The translations under genes and the position numbers were made by a program. Below, in pieces: positions 43,195 through 52,074 of a DNA stretch of 64,000 nucleotides (the first letter of the stretch is position 1; every line of letters begins with the position of its first letter). Below the pieces are notes generated by a model, which ran no database searches, was not told the origin of the DNA, and was given only the letters and a program-made list of their open reading frames with translations. The DNA is taken from positions 184,074 through 248,073 of the forward strand of contig NZ_BAAACZ010000005.1 in the NCBI RefSeq assembly GCF_039521975.1, given 5' to 3'. The stretch is from Alkalibacillus silvisoli (GTDB taxonomy: Bacteria > Bacillota > Bacilli > Bacillales > Alkalibacillaceae).

Positions 43195-43224
43195 AAAAAG
43201 AGCTAGTTTATTCAAGCTCCTTTT
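43195..43224 (-). terminator. Terminator of the cydABS unit
   Basis: On the minus strand AAAGGAGCT pairs with AGCTCTTTT (one mismatch) and ends in TTTTT, 59 bp after the cydS stop. Confidence 0.65.
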
Positions 43225-43282
43225 GCGATTCATACTCCAAGTTAAACCTCTCTCTAATAAGTGAGACAATCCAACTTACAAT

Positions 43283-43387
43283 TTATTCTTCATCAAATTG
43301 TGTGCCTCTGGATGCTGCCCAAAAAGCAAGGCCAATTGATGCAATTAATACGATAAACGGTGCGTAATAGATTAGAAATTCAGTCAT
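43283..43387 (-). CDS. cydS: Cytochrome bd oxidase small subunit CydS
   Basis: A 34-residue single-helix protein, MTEFLIYYAPFIVLIASIGL followed by an F-W-A-A-S motif and an acidic end. It matches the small subunit CydS found in the Geobacillus bd oxidase structure, where it lies against CydA and stabilises heme b558. It starts 18 nt after the cydB stop on the same strand with GGGGTGAT upstream, so it is part of the operon. It is too short for most ORF filters. Confidence 0.85.
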   Translation of the reverse strand: MTEFLIYYAPFIVLIASIGLAFWAASRGTQFDEE

Positions 43388-43404
43388 GTTCAATCACCCC
43401 GTTA

Positions 43405-44418
43405 TTATTTTTTTCCTAATACGTACTTGTCATCAAATAAGAACAAGCGCATTAATAAATATAGTGATGGAATTAACAATAATAATCCTGCAACAAACGC
43501 GACAATTAACGCGATTGCCATTGACTCATTCGTTGCCCCATCATGAACCGTTAAATGTGGGTACAACAAGTACGGATATTTTGAAATACCGTAGGCATAA
43601 AAGGCAAAGGCGAATTGGCCAATCAATAATACAAATGCCAGACCATAGTTTTTCTTCTTCCAAATGAACCATACACTTATAATAAAGAACACTAGTGAGA
43701 TTGCGAACATCCACCACAAATTCATTATTGACTCAAAATGTTCTGGGTTATGAGAACGTAATTCATAAATGATCCCACTTGCCGTTACAATTGTTGGAAG
43801 CGCCCAAATAAGCGCATATCGACGTAACACTTTTGTCGCTTCTACGTCTTTAGCACGGTTTGCATACCATGTTAAGAACACTGCTGAAATATACAACACT
43901 GCAGCTATACTTAAGACGACAATACTCCATGTAAGTGGACTTGAGAACAATGCCCAATAATCTAAGAAAGGACCATCATCTGTTATTTCAACAAATCCAC
44001 CTTCAGAAATCGTTAAAACAACAGATAAGGATGCAGGTAAAATCAGACCTGTTGCACCATACATGAACGCATAGCCACGGTGTCCTTTATTCCCATACGT
44101 CTCAAAGGCATAGTATGAACCGCGAATCGCCAGTAATATAATCGAAATACTGACTGGAATGAGCAAGATACTGCCATAATAATAAGCCGTAGATGGGAAA
44201 AATCCAATGATCCCAACGAAGAAAAACACTAAGAACACATTTGTCACTTCCCAGACTGGTGACAAATACCTTTGAATTACTTTCGTTAAAATATGCTGTT
44301 TACCTGTAATTAAACTATATGCATTAAAGAACCCAGCACCAAAGTCTACAGACGCCACAATCACATATCCAAACAAGAACGTCCACAATACAATCATACC
44401 TATTAACTCATAACTCAT
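43405..44418 (-). CDS. cydB: Cytochrome bd ubiquinol oxidase subunit II (CydB)
   Basis: A 337-residue membrane protein with about nine helices. It opens MSYELIGMIVLWTFLFGYVI and includes DFGAGFFNAY near residue 27 and SPVWEVTNVFLVFFFVG near 50, conserved features of CydB. It pairs with CydA and shapes the oxygen channel. The ATG overlaps the end of cydA by 4 bp and has GGTGGTGATC upstream. The operon order is cydA, cydB, cydS. Confidence 0.93.
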   Translation of the reverse strand: MSYELIGMIVLWTFLFGYVIVASVDFGAGFFNAYSLITGKQHILTKVIQRYLSPVWEVTNVFLVFFFVGIIGFFPSTAYYYGSILLIPVSISIILLAIRGSYYAFETYGNKGHRGYAFMYGATGLILPASLSVVLTISEGGFVEITDDGPFLDYWALFSSPLTWSIVVLSIAAVLYISAVFLTWYANRAKDVEATKVLRRYALIWALPTIVTASGIIYELRSHNPEHFESIMNLWWMFAISLVFFIISVWFIWKKKNYGLAFVLLIGQFAFAFYAYGISKYPYLLYPHLTVHDGATNESMAIALIVAFVAGLLLLIPSLYLLMRLFLFDDKYVLGKK

Positions 44419-45755
44419 GAACGATCACCACCTTGTTCACCCAATTCCTCTTCAACCGGATGATTTTGGAATACTTTTCTTAATACAACGATTACACCGA
44501 TTCCTAAAATCAAGTACACTCCACCGAAAAGGAAGAACATATGGCCGACATATTCACTTTGAGTCGCAGCCTCATCAACCGTCATAACACCACGTAAGAT
44601 CCAAGGCTGACGACCGAATTCTGTCATCCACCAGCCTGATTGAATCGCAAGCATTGACAATGGACCACCTATGACAATTAACCAACGGAATCCATTTGAC
44701 TTAACTATATTCCACCCTCGACGCATCGCAAACCAATAAGCAAATGACAAGGCGATCATAAACATACCGATCGTAATCATCGTGTCGAACAAGTAGTGAA
44801 CGAACATTGGTGGATGCTCTTCTTCAGGGAATTCATTTAACCCAATTACTTCTGCACTTGGATCATTGTAGGCTAAAATACTGAGTGCATAAGGAATCTC
44901 TATACCGTAATGCACTTCATTTTCATCATCTAAAACACCCCATAAAATGAGTGGCGCCTCAGATTCTGTTTCAAAATGCCATTCAGCCGCTGCCAGTTTT
45001 TCTGGCTGATGCTCTGCGAGGTATTTACCTGCAAAGTCACCTACAACCGCCGTTGCTACGGCAAATATTAATCCTATCTTCATCGTTAAATGAAGCGCCT
45101 TCTTATGATAAACATGGTTTGAACCACGAATTAAGCGATACGCTGCAATCGCTGCTAAAATGAACGCAGAAGCCATAAAAGCAGTAGAAATAACGTGCGC
45201 GACCTTAGTCGGTGTCGCTGCATTAAACATCGCTTCAATTGGGTTAACCCCTGTCATTTGACCATTAACAATATCAAATCCAGTAGGCGCATTCATAAAT
45301 CCATTTACTGTCGTAATGAAAAATGCAGACATAGCCGCACCAACTGCTACAGGAACTAACAACAATAAGTGCTTACGCTGATTTTCAAAACGATCCCATG
45401 TATATAAATAAATACCTAGAAATATAGCTTCAAAGAAAAACGCGAAAACTTCCATAAATAACGGAAGTGCAATAACATGCCCAGCTAGCTCCATAAAGTT
45501 CGGCCAAAGTAAAGCAAGCTGCAGGCCAATAGCAGTACCTGTCACAACACCTACTGCTACTAATACAACAAACCCACGTGCCCAACGGCGTGCCATCATA
45601 ATATAATGTAGATCATTTTTCTTTATTCCAACCCATTGTGCAATCATAATCATGAGTGGCACACCAACGCCTAACGTTGCAAAAATCACGTGGAACGTGA
45701 GCGTCAGAAGCGTCAGCATTCGACTAGAAAATACCGGATCTTCAAATAACAGCAT
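44415..45755 (-). CDS. cydA: Cytochrome bd ubiquinol oxidase subunit I (CydA)
   Basis: A 446-residue membrane protein that oxidises quinol and reduces oxygen to water at low oxygen levels. Heme ligand His22 lies in LTFHVIFATLGVG; AHVISTAF (about 185) and MFVHYLFDTMITIGMFM (about 330) hold the other ligand region and Met. GRQPW (about 393) is the quinol-site motif. The Q-loop is short, as in Geobacillus and Bacillus, unlike the long E. coli form. GGAGGGGATC precedes the ATG. A Rex-like operator lies 115 bp upstream. Confidence 0.95.
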   Translation of the reverse strand: MLLFEDPVFSSRMLTLLTLTFHVIFATLGVGVPLMIMIAQWVGIKKNDLHYIMMARRWARGFVVLVAVGVVTGTAIGLQLALLWPNFMELAGHVIALPLFMEVFAFFFEAIFLGIYLYTWDRFENQRKHLLLLVPVAVGAAMSAFFITTVNGFMNAPTGFDIVNGQMTGVNPIEAMFNAATPTKVAHVISTAFMASAFILAAIAAYRLIRGSNHVYHKKALHLTMKIGLIFAVATAVVGDFAGKYLAEHQPEKLAAAEWHFETESEAPLILWGVLDDENEVHYGIEIPYALSILAYNDPSAEVIGLNEFPEEEHPPMFVHYLFDTMITIGMFMIALSFAYWFAMRRGWNIVKSNGFRWLIVIGGPLSMLAIQSGWWMTEFGRQPWILRGVMTVDEAATQSEYVGHMFFLFGGVYLILGIGVIVVLRKVFQNHPVEEELGEQGGDRS

Positions 45756-45869
45756 CCCGATCCCCTCCTTCAGGGCTGTAACAATAAATCTTACAATATC
45801 ATTGTACCCTATAAACCGAGCCCTAAAGCGTCAAATTCTTGATGGATTTTTGGCTAGAGTGTGATGATT

Positions 45870-45887
45870 TTGTGAATAATTTCACAT
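45870..45887 (-). promoter_or_regulatory. Rex-type operator upstream of cydA
   Basis: TTGTGAATAATTTCACAT matches the Rex consensus TTGTGAA-N4-TTCACAA at all but the last base. Rex represses bd oxidase genes until NADH rises under oxygen limitation. Confidence 0.65.
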
Positions 45888-45992
45888 ATTGATCTAATCT
45901 GTGACAAAGCACTAATTACAGGCTACTAATCCTTCTGAGAGGAGATTTCTTACTTACACGAAAATATTGATCCTCTATTCACTCTACTAAGA

Positions 45993-46181
45993 TTATCTGA
46001 AAAACAGAAAATAAATAACACCGCCTAAGAAAAAGAACGGTACAACGACAATTAAATGATTCTTAAACGCGTTCCAAAAAGATTTGAATCCCTTGCCTCC
46101 ATCTTGATTAGTTGCTAGTTCAGACGATAGCCAAATAATAAAACCTACTATGAAAATGATTGCTATAATCCATGTTGTCAT
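45993..46181 (-). CDS. Small two-helix membrane protein
   Basis: A 62-residue protein with helices near 3-20 (WIIAIIFIVGFIIWL) and 42-61 (LIVVVPFFFLGGVIYFLFF), joined by a polar loop with NQDGGKGFKSFWNAF. GGGAGG precedes the ATG. No family recognised. It lies upstream of the bd oxidase genes but is separated by about 105 bp and probably not in their operon. Confidence 0.6.
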   Translation of the reverse strand: MTTWIIAIIFIVGFIIWLSSELATNQDGGKGFKSFWNAFKNHLIVVVPFFFLGGVIYFLFFR

Positions 46182-46355
46182 AGTGAACCTCCCTCAACTT
46201 CATTCTATTATTCTAAAATAACCATATACTACTTCTTCATATCTAATCCAAATCCCTTCTTCTTGAGTCAGGTAATAAATGCACCTCCTCCCCATGACAT
46301 TTCAACCTTTTCAGATTATAATAGACATATAGAATAATCGTAGGGGGAGTAAGTT

Positions 46356-46763
46356 ATGAGTGAAGCGAGTTTTGCAACAGCGATCAACTGCATGGATGGA
46401 CGTGTACAAGAGCCCGTTACGAACTGGTTAAGAGACAATTTCCAAGTGCAATATGTTGATAAAATAAATGAAGCCGGACCTAACAAAGTCCTTTTAGAAG
46501 GAGATGCACAAACACTAGCATCTATTAAAAATCGAATTGGAATTTCCCATAACGGCCATGGCTCTAAAATCATTGCCATTGCAGGACATCACGATTGCGC
46601 TGGCAACCCGATTGAAAAACAAGAAAAAGTTGAGCAAATTAAAAAGAGTGTTGAGCTTGTTCGTGGCTTTGGCTTTGATATGGAAGTAGTCGGCCTTTAT
46701 GTCAACGATCAGTGGGAAGTCGAACAAGTTACAGACATTCTTGACAGTTCATTAACCCAATAA
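46356..46763 (+). CDS. Minimal beta-carbonic-anhydrase-like protein
   Basis: A 135-residue protein with the zinc-site pattern of beta-carbonic anhydrases: Cys12-M-Asp14-G-Arg16 (the C-x-D-x-R dyad motif) and His78-H-D-Cys81 (H-x-x-C). It is far shorter than usual beta-CAs (about 180-220 residues). It lacks much of the C-terminal region, so enzymatic activity is plausible but not certain. AGGGGGAG precedes the ATG. A terminator follows. It stands alone. Confidence 0.7.
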   Translation: MSEASFATAINCMDGRVQEPVTNWLRDNFQVQYVDKINEAGPNKVLLEGDAQTLASIKNRIGISHNGHGSKIIAIAGHHDCAGNPIEKQEKVEQIKKSVELVRGFGFDMEVVGLYVNDQWEVEQVTDILDSSLTQ

Positions 46764-46779
46764 GTACATCCTTACTAAA

Positions 46780-46814
46780 AAAGCTCCCGAATGCAACCTG
46801 CACCCGGGAGCTTT
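46780..46814. terminator. Bidirectional terminator
   Basis: AAAGCTCCCG (46780-46789) pairs with CGGGAGCTTT (46805-46814) between convergent genes. Confidence 0.8.
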
Positions 46815-46822
46815 AAGTTTAT

Positions 46823-47074
46823 CTAATTGACTTCTCTCATCTGTTTAACAAGCTGATGTCCAAACACTGCTGCACCAGTTACAAGAATGGCTTGAATAAG
46901 TGTTTGTAATGAAAGGCCCATCATGATTGTTGAGAACATAATACTAATGGCTAGCAACGCAAATGGGATAAAACGATTCGGCATGATTGAGGAGGTTTTA
47001 ATCATTTTACCTAGAATCATTAATACTGGAATTAAAATTAACGCATCATCCATTATATAATTCAGTAATTCCAT
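46823..47074 (-). CDS. Holin-like protein (Phage_holin_5_2 type)
   Basis: An 83-residue protein with three hydrophobic segments (about 7-22, 33-50 and 54-75), starting MELLNYIMDDALILIPVLMI and ending GAAVFGHQLVKQMREVN. The order fits the Phage_holin_5_2 family. Holins make membrane pores that release endolysins. No amidase is next to it, the nearest being at 965-1903, so it may be a domesticated gene. ATG at 47074 has GGAG 8 nt upstream; a TTG or ATG further up is possible. Confidence 0.65.
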   Translation of the reverse strand: MELLNYIMDDALILIPVLMILGKMIKTSSIMPNRFIPFALLAISIMFSTIMMGLSLQTLIQAILVTGAAVFGHQLVKQMREVN

Positions 47075-47333
47075 AACTCTCACTCCTTTCATTTAGAGAG
47101 TTCTTATTAATGGATCATCCATTTTGAGCTGCTTGTACCACCTTACAGATTACCTATGATAAGCCAACCCTTATAATTACTATATTATGAGTGCATTTGA
47201 AAGTTCAGAAGTTATTTCAATCATTACTATATAAAACTAATATATGCTTTAACAGTTTGATAGAAACGGCATATATAGTAGTTATCTCTTTTATATAATC
47301 GAATTAAACAATTAGTAAGTGTTACACAAAAAA

Positions 47334-47358
47334 AGAGCAGAGAATAAATCTCTGCTCT
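47334..47358 (-). terminator. Terminator of the glycerate operon
   Basis: AGAGCAGAGA (47334-47343) and TCTCTGCTCT (47349-47358) form a perfect 10-bp stem; on the minus strand TTTTTTT follows. Confidence 0.9.
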
Positions 47359-47373
47359 AAAACTAATAATCTC

Positions 47374-48729
47374 TTATACAAATATAATCCAAATAGCAAT
47401 TGATAATGTTATAGCAACAACACCTTGAACAAGTGTTGCGGCTGTTTGACCTTTATATGCTTGTGTAACACTCATACCACTAAACTCTTTAACAACCCAG
47501 AAATAGCTGTCATTAATATGTGAGACAACCATCGCACCGGCACCAACTGCCATAACAACTAACGCCATTGGTAGTGGGTCTTGAATGCCAACATCTATTA
47601 ATAATGGTGCTACTAATGTTGATGTAATTACTAATGCTGTTGTTGAAGAACCCTGTGCTGTCTTAAGTGCCGCTGCAATTAAGAATGGTACGAGCAAGAA
47701 TAACGCTCCTGTTAAGAATGGATTATCACCTAAACTTTCAATAAAGCCTGTAATATTAGTAGATGAAATCACATTACCAAACGCACCACCCGCACCTGTA
47801 ATTAATAGAATAGGGGCTGCTGTCTTTAAACCCTCATTAATCCAATCATTCATTGTCTCGCGATCAAACTTTGGCAATAAAGCAAAAGCACATAATACAC
47901 CGACTAATAATGCCACTGCTGGCGCACCGAAGAATAAGATGATGTCAAAGAATAATCCTTCCCATCCAGCAAAAGTTACAATCGAACCTAAAGAGATTAA
48001 TATAATCGGGACAAATATCGGTGCAAAAGCTTTAGTCGCTGATGGCATCTCCCCAAAATCTTTAATCACTTCTTCATAGTCAATTTGCATCTCGTCTTCG
48101 CCTTCAACTTTAATCTTCGTCCCAACCTTAATCGCCCAGAAATAACCTGCCATAATCGTTGGGATTGCTATTACAATACCAATTAATATAATCGTCCCTA
48201 AATATTGTTCAGCTCCAATATTACCAGCAGCTGCAATCGGCCCTGGTGTCGGTGGAACGAGTGTATGTGTTGCGAATAGACCCGTTGATAACGCAATGGC
48301 CATTGAAGCAACTGCCACTTTCGCTCGTTTTGCAATTGCTTTTTTTAATGATGAAAGAATAATATAACCCGAGTCACAAAATACAGGTACACTAACGATA
48401 CTACCAATCATACTCATCGCAAGTTGAGGTCTTTTTTCACCTATTAATCTTAGAATCACCTCTGCCATACGATAAGCCGCACCAGTCTTCTCGAGTAAAA
48501 CACCAATTATCGTACCAAAAACAATCACTAAACCAATCCCGCTCATCAAGCCACCAAATCCATCATTGACTGCTGTTACAACTTCTTCTAGTGGCAATCC
48601 AGCGAAAATACCTAGTAAAAAGGCTGCAATAATTAACGATAAGAACGGGTGCATTTTAAACTTTGCCGTTAAACCGATTACCAATAAGACAGCAGCGATG
48701 ATGACAATTACTAAACCTAAGCCATCCAT
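47374..48729 (-). CDS. GntP-family organic acid permease
   Basis: A 451-residue permease with about 12-14 hydrophobic segments. Conserved GntP-family parts include GIGLVIVFGTIIGVLLEKTGAA near residue 62, PVFCDSGYIIL near 115 and TLVPPTPGPIAAAG near 155. Relatives carry gluconate, glycerate or similar acids with protons; the neighbouring glycerate kinase makes glycerate the likely substrate. Its ATG follows the TAA of the kinase gene directly, with GGGGGAA upstream, so expression is coupled. It is the last gene of the operon. Confidence 0.88.
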   Translation of the reverse strand: MDGLGLVIVIIAAVLLVIGLTAKFKMHPFLSLIIAAFLLGIFAGLPLEEVVTAVNDGFGGLMSGIGLVIVFGTIIGVLLEKTGAAYRMAEVILRLIGEKRPQLAMSMIGSIVSVPVFCDSGYIILSSLKKAIAKRAKVAVASMAIALSTGLFATHTLVPPTPGPIAAAGNIGAEQYLGTIILIGIVIAIPTIMAGYFWAIKVGTKIKVEGEDEMQIDYEEVIKDFGEMPSATKAFAPIFVPIILISLGSIVTFAGWEGLFFDIILFFGAPAVALLVGVLCAFALLPKFDRETMNDWINEGLKTAAPILLITGAGGAFGNVISSTNITGFIESLGDNPFLTGALFLLVPFLIAAALKTAQGSSTTALVITSTLVAPLLIDVGIQDPLPMALVVMAVGAGAMVVSHINDSYFWVVKEFSGMSVTQAYKGQTAATLVQGVVAITLSIAIWIIFV

Positions 48730-49872
48730 TTACATTTCCCCCGCTTTCATAAGTTGTTGATAAAAATGCACGACATTCGCCGTTTGAGTTAATAGGAGTT
48801 TTTCAGCATTATCCATGCATTCAGCTAGTGACATCGGCTCATTTGTAATCGAAAAGACACCTAAAAATAGTTCACGTAACTTTCCTTCTTGGTCATCTAT
48901 TGCCCCTGAAATTAGAATACAAGGAATATCGTGCTTTTTAGCCAACTTCGCTACATACCCTGGTGCTTTTCCATAAAACGTTTGAAAGTCACTTTTTCCC
49001 TCGCCGGTGATCACTAAATCACTCGTTCGAATCTGTTCTTCTAACTGAGTCACTTCTCCAATTACTTCTGCACCTGATGTAATGACAGCACCAATCGACA
49101 TAAGCGCAAACCCCAAACCTCCAGCGGCCCCAGCTCCTTTTGTATTCGCAAACGACTTACTCAAAGCTGTTTCTACAACAGTACTATAATGAGCTAACGC
49201 CACATCCATCTGCTCAACCACTTCTTCTGTTGCCCCTTTTTGTGGTCCAAAAACATGTGAAGCACCATTTTCTTCACACAAAGGGTTTTCAACATCTGAT
49301 GCAACTTTGATGTCGCAGTCTTGCAACCTAGAATCAAGCCCTTGTAAATCAACCTGATCTACATTTAGTAAATCTCTGCCGAACGAGCCAACTTCATCTC
49401 CTTCATAATTGTAAAACTTAGCACCTAAAGCTTGAAGCATGCCTAGACCACCATCATTTGTTGCACTCCCACCTAGTCCAATTAATAGCTTGCGGTAGCC
49501 TTCATCCAAGGCAATAGAGATCAATTCTCCTAGTCCGTAAGATGTCGTATTGAGTGGACAGCGTTTACTTTCTGGCACTTGCACAAGACCACAGACGCTG
49601 GCGACTTCAATTAAAGCTTCATGATTGACACCACTTTCACCCATAAAGGTAGAAATTGTGTTACCTAATGGACCTGTCACATCATAATGTAAGCGCTTTC
49701 CATTTGTTGAATAAATTAAGGCATCCACTGTTCCCTCACCGCCATCTGCCATCGGAATCTTCCTGCAAACAGCTTTAGAGAATACAGTTTGACACCCTTC
49801 TTCGATCATATTACTAGCTTGTTTAGCTGATAAACTTCCTTTAAAAGAATCTGGGCTAATGGTGATTTTCAT
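48730..49872 (-). CDS. glxK: Glycerate kinase
   Basis: A 380-residue class II-type (GlxK/GarK) glycerate kinase that converts glycerate and ATP to phosphoglycerate. Family stretches include KITISPDSFKGSLSAKQAS at the start, IPMADGGEGTVDAL near 45, GLGGSATNDGGLGMLQALGA near 125 and ITGEGKSDFQTFYGKAPGYV near 290. ATG at 49872 is preferred over 49881, which abuts the AGGAGG. The order regulator, kinase, permease on one strand makes a self-contained glycerate-use operon. Confidence 0.93.
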   Translation of the reverse strand: MKITISPDSFKGSLSAKQASNMIEEGCQTVFSKAVCRKIPMADGGEGTVDALIYSTNGKRLHYDVTGPLGNTISTFMGESGVNHEALIEVASVCGLVQVPESKRCPLNTTSYGLGELISIALDEGYRKLLIGLGGSATNDGGLGMLQALGAKFYNYEGDEVGSFGRDLLNVDQVDLQGLDSRLQDCDIKVASDVENPLCEENGASHVFGPQKGATEEVVEQMDVALAHYSTVVETALSKSFANTKGAGAAGGLGFALMSIGAVITSGAEVIGEVTQLEEQIRTSDLVITGEGKSDFQTFYGKAPGYVAKLAKKHDIPCILISGAIDDQEGKLRELFLGVFSITNEPMSLAECMDNAEKLLLTQTANVVHFYQQLMKAGEM

Positions 49873-49956
49873 GCCTGTCATTCCTCCTATTAAAGTCTAG
49901 TTTAGTGAACATTTTGTTACAAAACAATCCACAGCTTGAACGAAATATTATAATTT

Positions 49957-51063
49957 TCAGTTAATTATTTTGTGCAAATGACTAAACCGTTGTCTCGTCA
50001 ATAAAATATATAGCATTAGTGCTTCTTTGACATTTTTCGGATTTAAATTAGTTTTCTGTTTAATCATGTCTAATCGGTAATTTAGTGTGTTTCTGTGGAT
50101 ATGTAATTGTTGCGCAGTTTCATTCGCATGAAAATTGCAGTTAAAATACACATAAAAAGTATGTACATAATCTCCACTCAAGTTATTGAGATAATCTTGT
50201 TCATCGCTAAGTAACCCCATTGCTTCGTTTGAGATTGACCGTATTGCGACTTCCAATTTTAAATCTCTAATATTTACAACATCGTTCTGCTTATTACTAA
50301 AGTCGCTCATAAACCATGCTTCTTTAGCAAACATATATGACTTTCTTAGACCACTTACACCTATATCAAACGTGCCAATGTAAAGCCCGTTTTCAGGTAA
50401 AATCTCTTTAATGATTGATGACTGTTCATCTGTTAACTCTTTCTTAAATGCGACAACAATTTCATATTGATTAAGTAGAATTATAAATGCATAATGCGGC
50501 ACATACTGATTTAAGGTGTGAGTAATTTGATCAATATTGAAAGCTGTATGTTGACTAGTAAAAAGTGCGATTTGATAAGATTGATTCAAATAAACTTCAT
50601 CAAGATAATCTGCTTCTTGTACTAATTGACTTTCATCAAAACCTAATGGATGAACTAACTTTTGTATCCAATCACGCAGCCTTCTTTCTCTCACAAAATT
50701 TTGTCGTTCAACCGCCGTTTGTTCAATAATCATCTCTATAGTCATACGCGTCATATTAGCTAGTTGGAAAACATGATCGGGGTCACCTGTAACACCAACA
50801 ACTCCAATAATTTCATCTTGAAACATAACAGGTATGTTAACTCCTGGCTTCGTGTTCGGATACTGGTCTATAAGTTCATCTTTTATAATGACCGTAGATT
50901 GTCTTTTTAATGCTACCATAGCCCCAGAGTGAAATTCCCCGATACGAGCAGGGTCAGAACTTGCCAATATTGTCCCTGTTTCATCCATTAAATTTATTGG
51001 TACATCAACTGTTTCATTTACTCTTCTAATCATTTCATTTGCCAACTTTACAGTCAGTTTCAT
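49957..51063 (-). CDS. cdaR: CdaR-type sugar diacid regulator
   Basis: A 368-residue transcription activator. The N-terminal domain (about 1-135) matches the sugar-diacid recognition region: KLANEMIRRVNETVDVPINL, ASSDPARIGEFHSGA and VVGVTGDPDHVFQL. The C-terminal PucR/CdaR helix-turn-helix includes ETAQQLHIHRNTLNYRLDMI near 320. It probably senses glucarate, galactarate or glycerate and switches on the two genes downstream. GGAG precedes the ATG. A gap of 84 bp separates it from the kinase gene. Confidence 0.9.
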   Translation of the reverse strand: MKLTVKLANEMIRRVNETVDVPINLMDETGTILASSDPARIGEFHSGAMVALKRQSTVIIKDELIDQYPNTKPGVNIPVMFQDEIIGVVGVTGDPDHVFQLANMTRMTIEMIIEQTAVERQNFVRERRLRDWIQKLVHPLGFDESQLVQEADYLDEVYLNQSYQIALFTSQHTAFNIDQITHTLNQYVPHYAFIILLNQYEIVVAFKKELTDEQSSIIKEILPENGLYIGTFDIGVSGLRKSYMFAKEAWFMSDFSNKQNDVVNIRDLKLEVAIRSISNEAMGLLSDEQDYLNNLSGDYVHTFYVYFNCNFHANETAQQLHIHRNTLNYRLDMIKQKTNLNPKNVKEALMLYILLTRQRFSHLHKIIN

Positions 51064-51116
51064 TTGATCCTCTCCATCTGATTATTCTTTTATTTGATCT
51101 TATCATAGCCTAAAAT

Positions 51117-51142
51117 AAAAAAGCCTAAATAATAGGCTTTTT
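51117..51142 (-). terminator. Terminator
   Basis: AAAAAGCCTA pairs with TAGGCTTTTT around AATAA, with a T run on the minus strand. It would end the gene finishing at 51213. Confidence 0.75.
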
Positions 51143-51164
51143 GTTATGCTAACGTATAGGTGAA

Positions 51165-51214
51165 AGGATCCCACTAAGTGAATTTAATTATAAGTCACTA
51201 GTGGTATAGATCCT
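51165..51214. repeat. Long imperfect inverted repeat
   Basis: AGGATC-CCACTA-GTGA (51165-51181) pairs in three blocks with TCAC-TAGTGG-GATCCT (51195-51214), separated by short bulges: 16 base pairs around a 13-nt loop. It overlaps the end of the next gene and is not explained by the nearby terminator. Confidence 0.5.
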
Positions 51215-51533
51215 ATGTAAGCAAACTAATTACAACAGGACTTATTAATAGTAAAACACCTGAACTAATTAACCCTTTATAAAACAAATGGTTAAACTTC
51301 ATCTTCGGTTCACCAGGATAAAGACGCGAATATTGCAACTTACGATCTTCAAAAGCTAAAATAAGCGCAACAGCACCAGCTAATCCGAGCGCCCCAATCC
51401 CTTCTCTTGATAAGCCAAAATGAGAGTAAAAGTAAAGTAAAAAACCTGTTACAGCAGTCCACAACAGCCAACATAATAAGCAGTAAACTAGAAATTGAAG
51501 AGAAAACTTGACCTTACTTTGACTATGTTCCAT
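51213..51533 (-). CDS. Hypothetical membrane protein
   Basis: A 106-residue protein with three hydrophobic segments (about 12-35, 46-60 and 82-104) and a basic loop (EDRKLQYSRLYPGEPKMKF). No family recognised. The ATG at 51533 follows GGTGATGAT; an upstream in-frame TTG (51548) is possible. It is separate from the glycerate operon by a terminator. Confidence 0.55.
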   Translation of the reverse strand: MEHSQSKVKFSLQFLVYCLLCWLLWTAVTGFLLYFYSHFGLSREGIGALGLAGAVALILAFEDRKLQYSRLYPGEPKMKFNHLFYKGLISSGVLLLISPVVISLLT

Positions 51534-51627
51534 ATCATCACCACACAAATTGAGTTATACTCTCTTGTTCTAGATACAACACTCAAATCCTGCAAAATAA
51601 AAAGACTTAAGATCAACTCCTAAGCCT

Positions 51628-51984
51628 TTAATCGATATGGTGTACTTCTTTTGCCGAACTTTGCCCTGGGTAAGACTCAGCTACTGCTCCGTGGATCACT
51701 TCAATGTGATTACCGACAGCTAACTGATTAATCCTACTTTCATCAATCTCACTTAGACTGAAATAAATCGCCTGCCCAGCCTTTTCACCAAATTGATCTA
51801 TATCTTCATGGTTCGCTTCTTCTTCATCTACTTTATTTTCAGTAACAAGTATTTGATTATCCTCTACTTTAACGATATACCCACTGAAGCTTGGATGTTC
51901 GTCTAGGTTTTGCTCACCAGAAGTGGTACCTGTTCCACAAGCTGATAAAAAGACAACTATTAGAATCACCACTAACCTCTTCAT
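51628..51984 (-). CDS. DUF3221 lipoprotein
   Basis: A 118-residue lipoprotein. The signal peptide ends LSAC with Cys16 lipidated. The mature domain resembles DUF3221 (YobA-type): SGYIVKVEDNQILVTENKVD followed by an IYFSLSEIDESRINQLAVGN segment, a small OB-like beta domain. Function unknown. AAGAGGAGG precedes the ATG. Confidence 0.8.
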   Translation of the reverse strand: MKRLVVILIVVFLSACGTGTTSGEQNLDEHPSFSGYIVKVEDNQILVTENKVDEEEANHEDIDQFGEKAGQAIYFSLSEIDESRINQLAVGNHIEVIHGAVAESYPGQSSAKEVHHID

Positions 51985-52074
51985 GAAATGACCTCCTCTT
52001 TAATTAGACGTCATGCACTAAGAAAAGTGTCACTAAAAATTTTGCCCATTGATTGGCTGAAAGCGGAATTCAAT

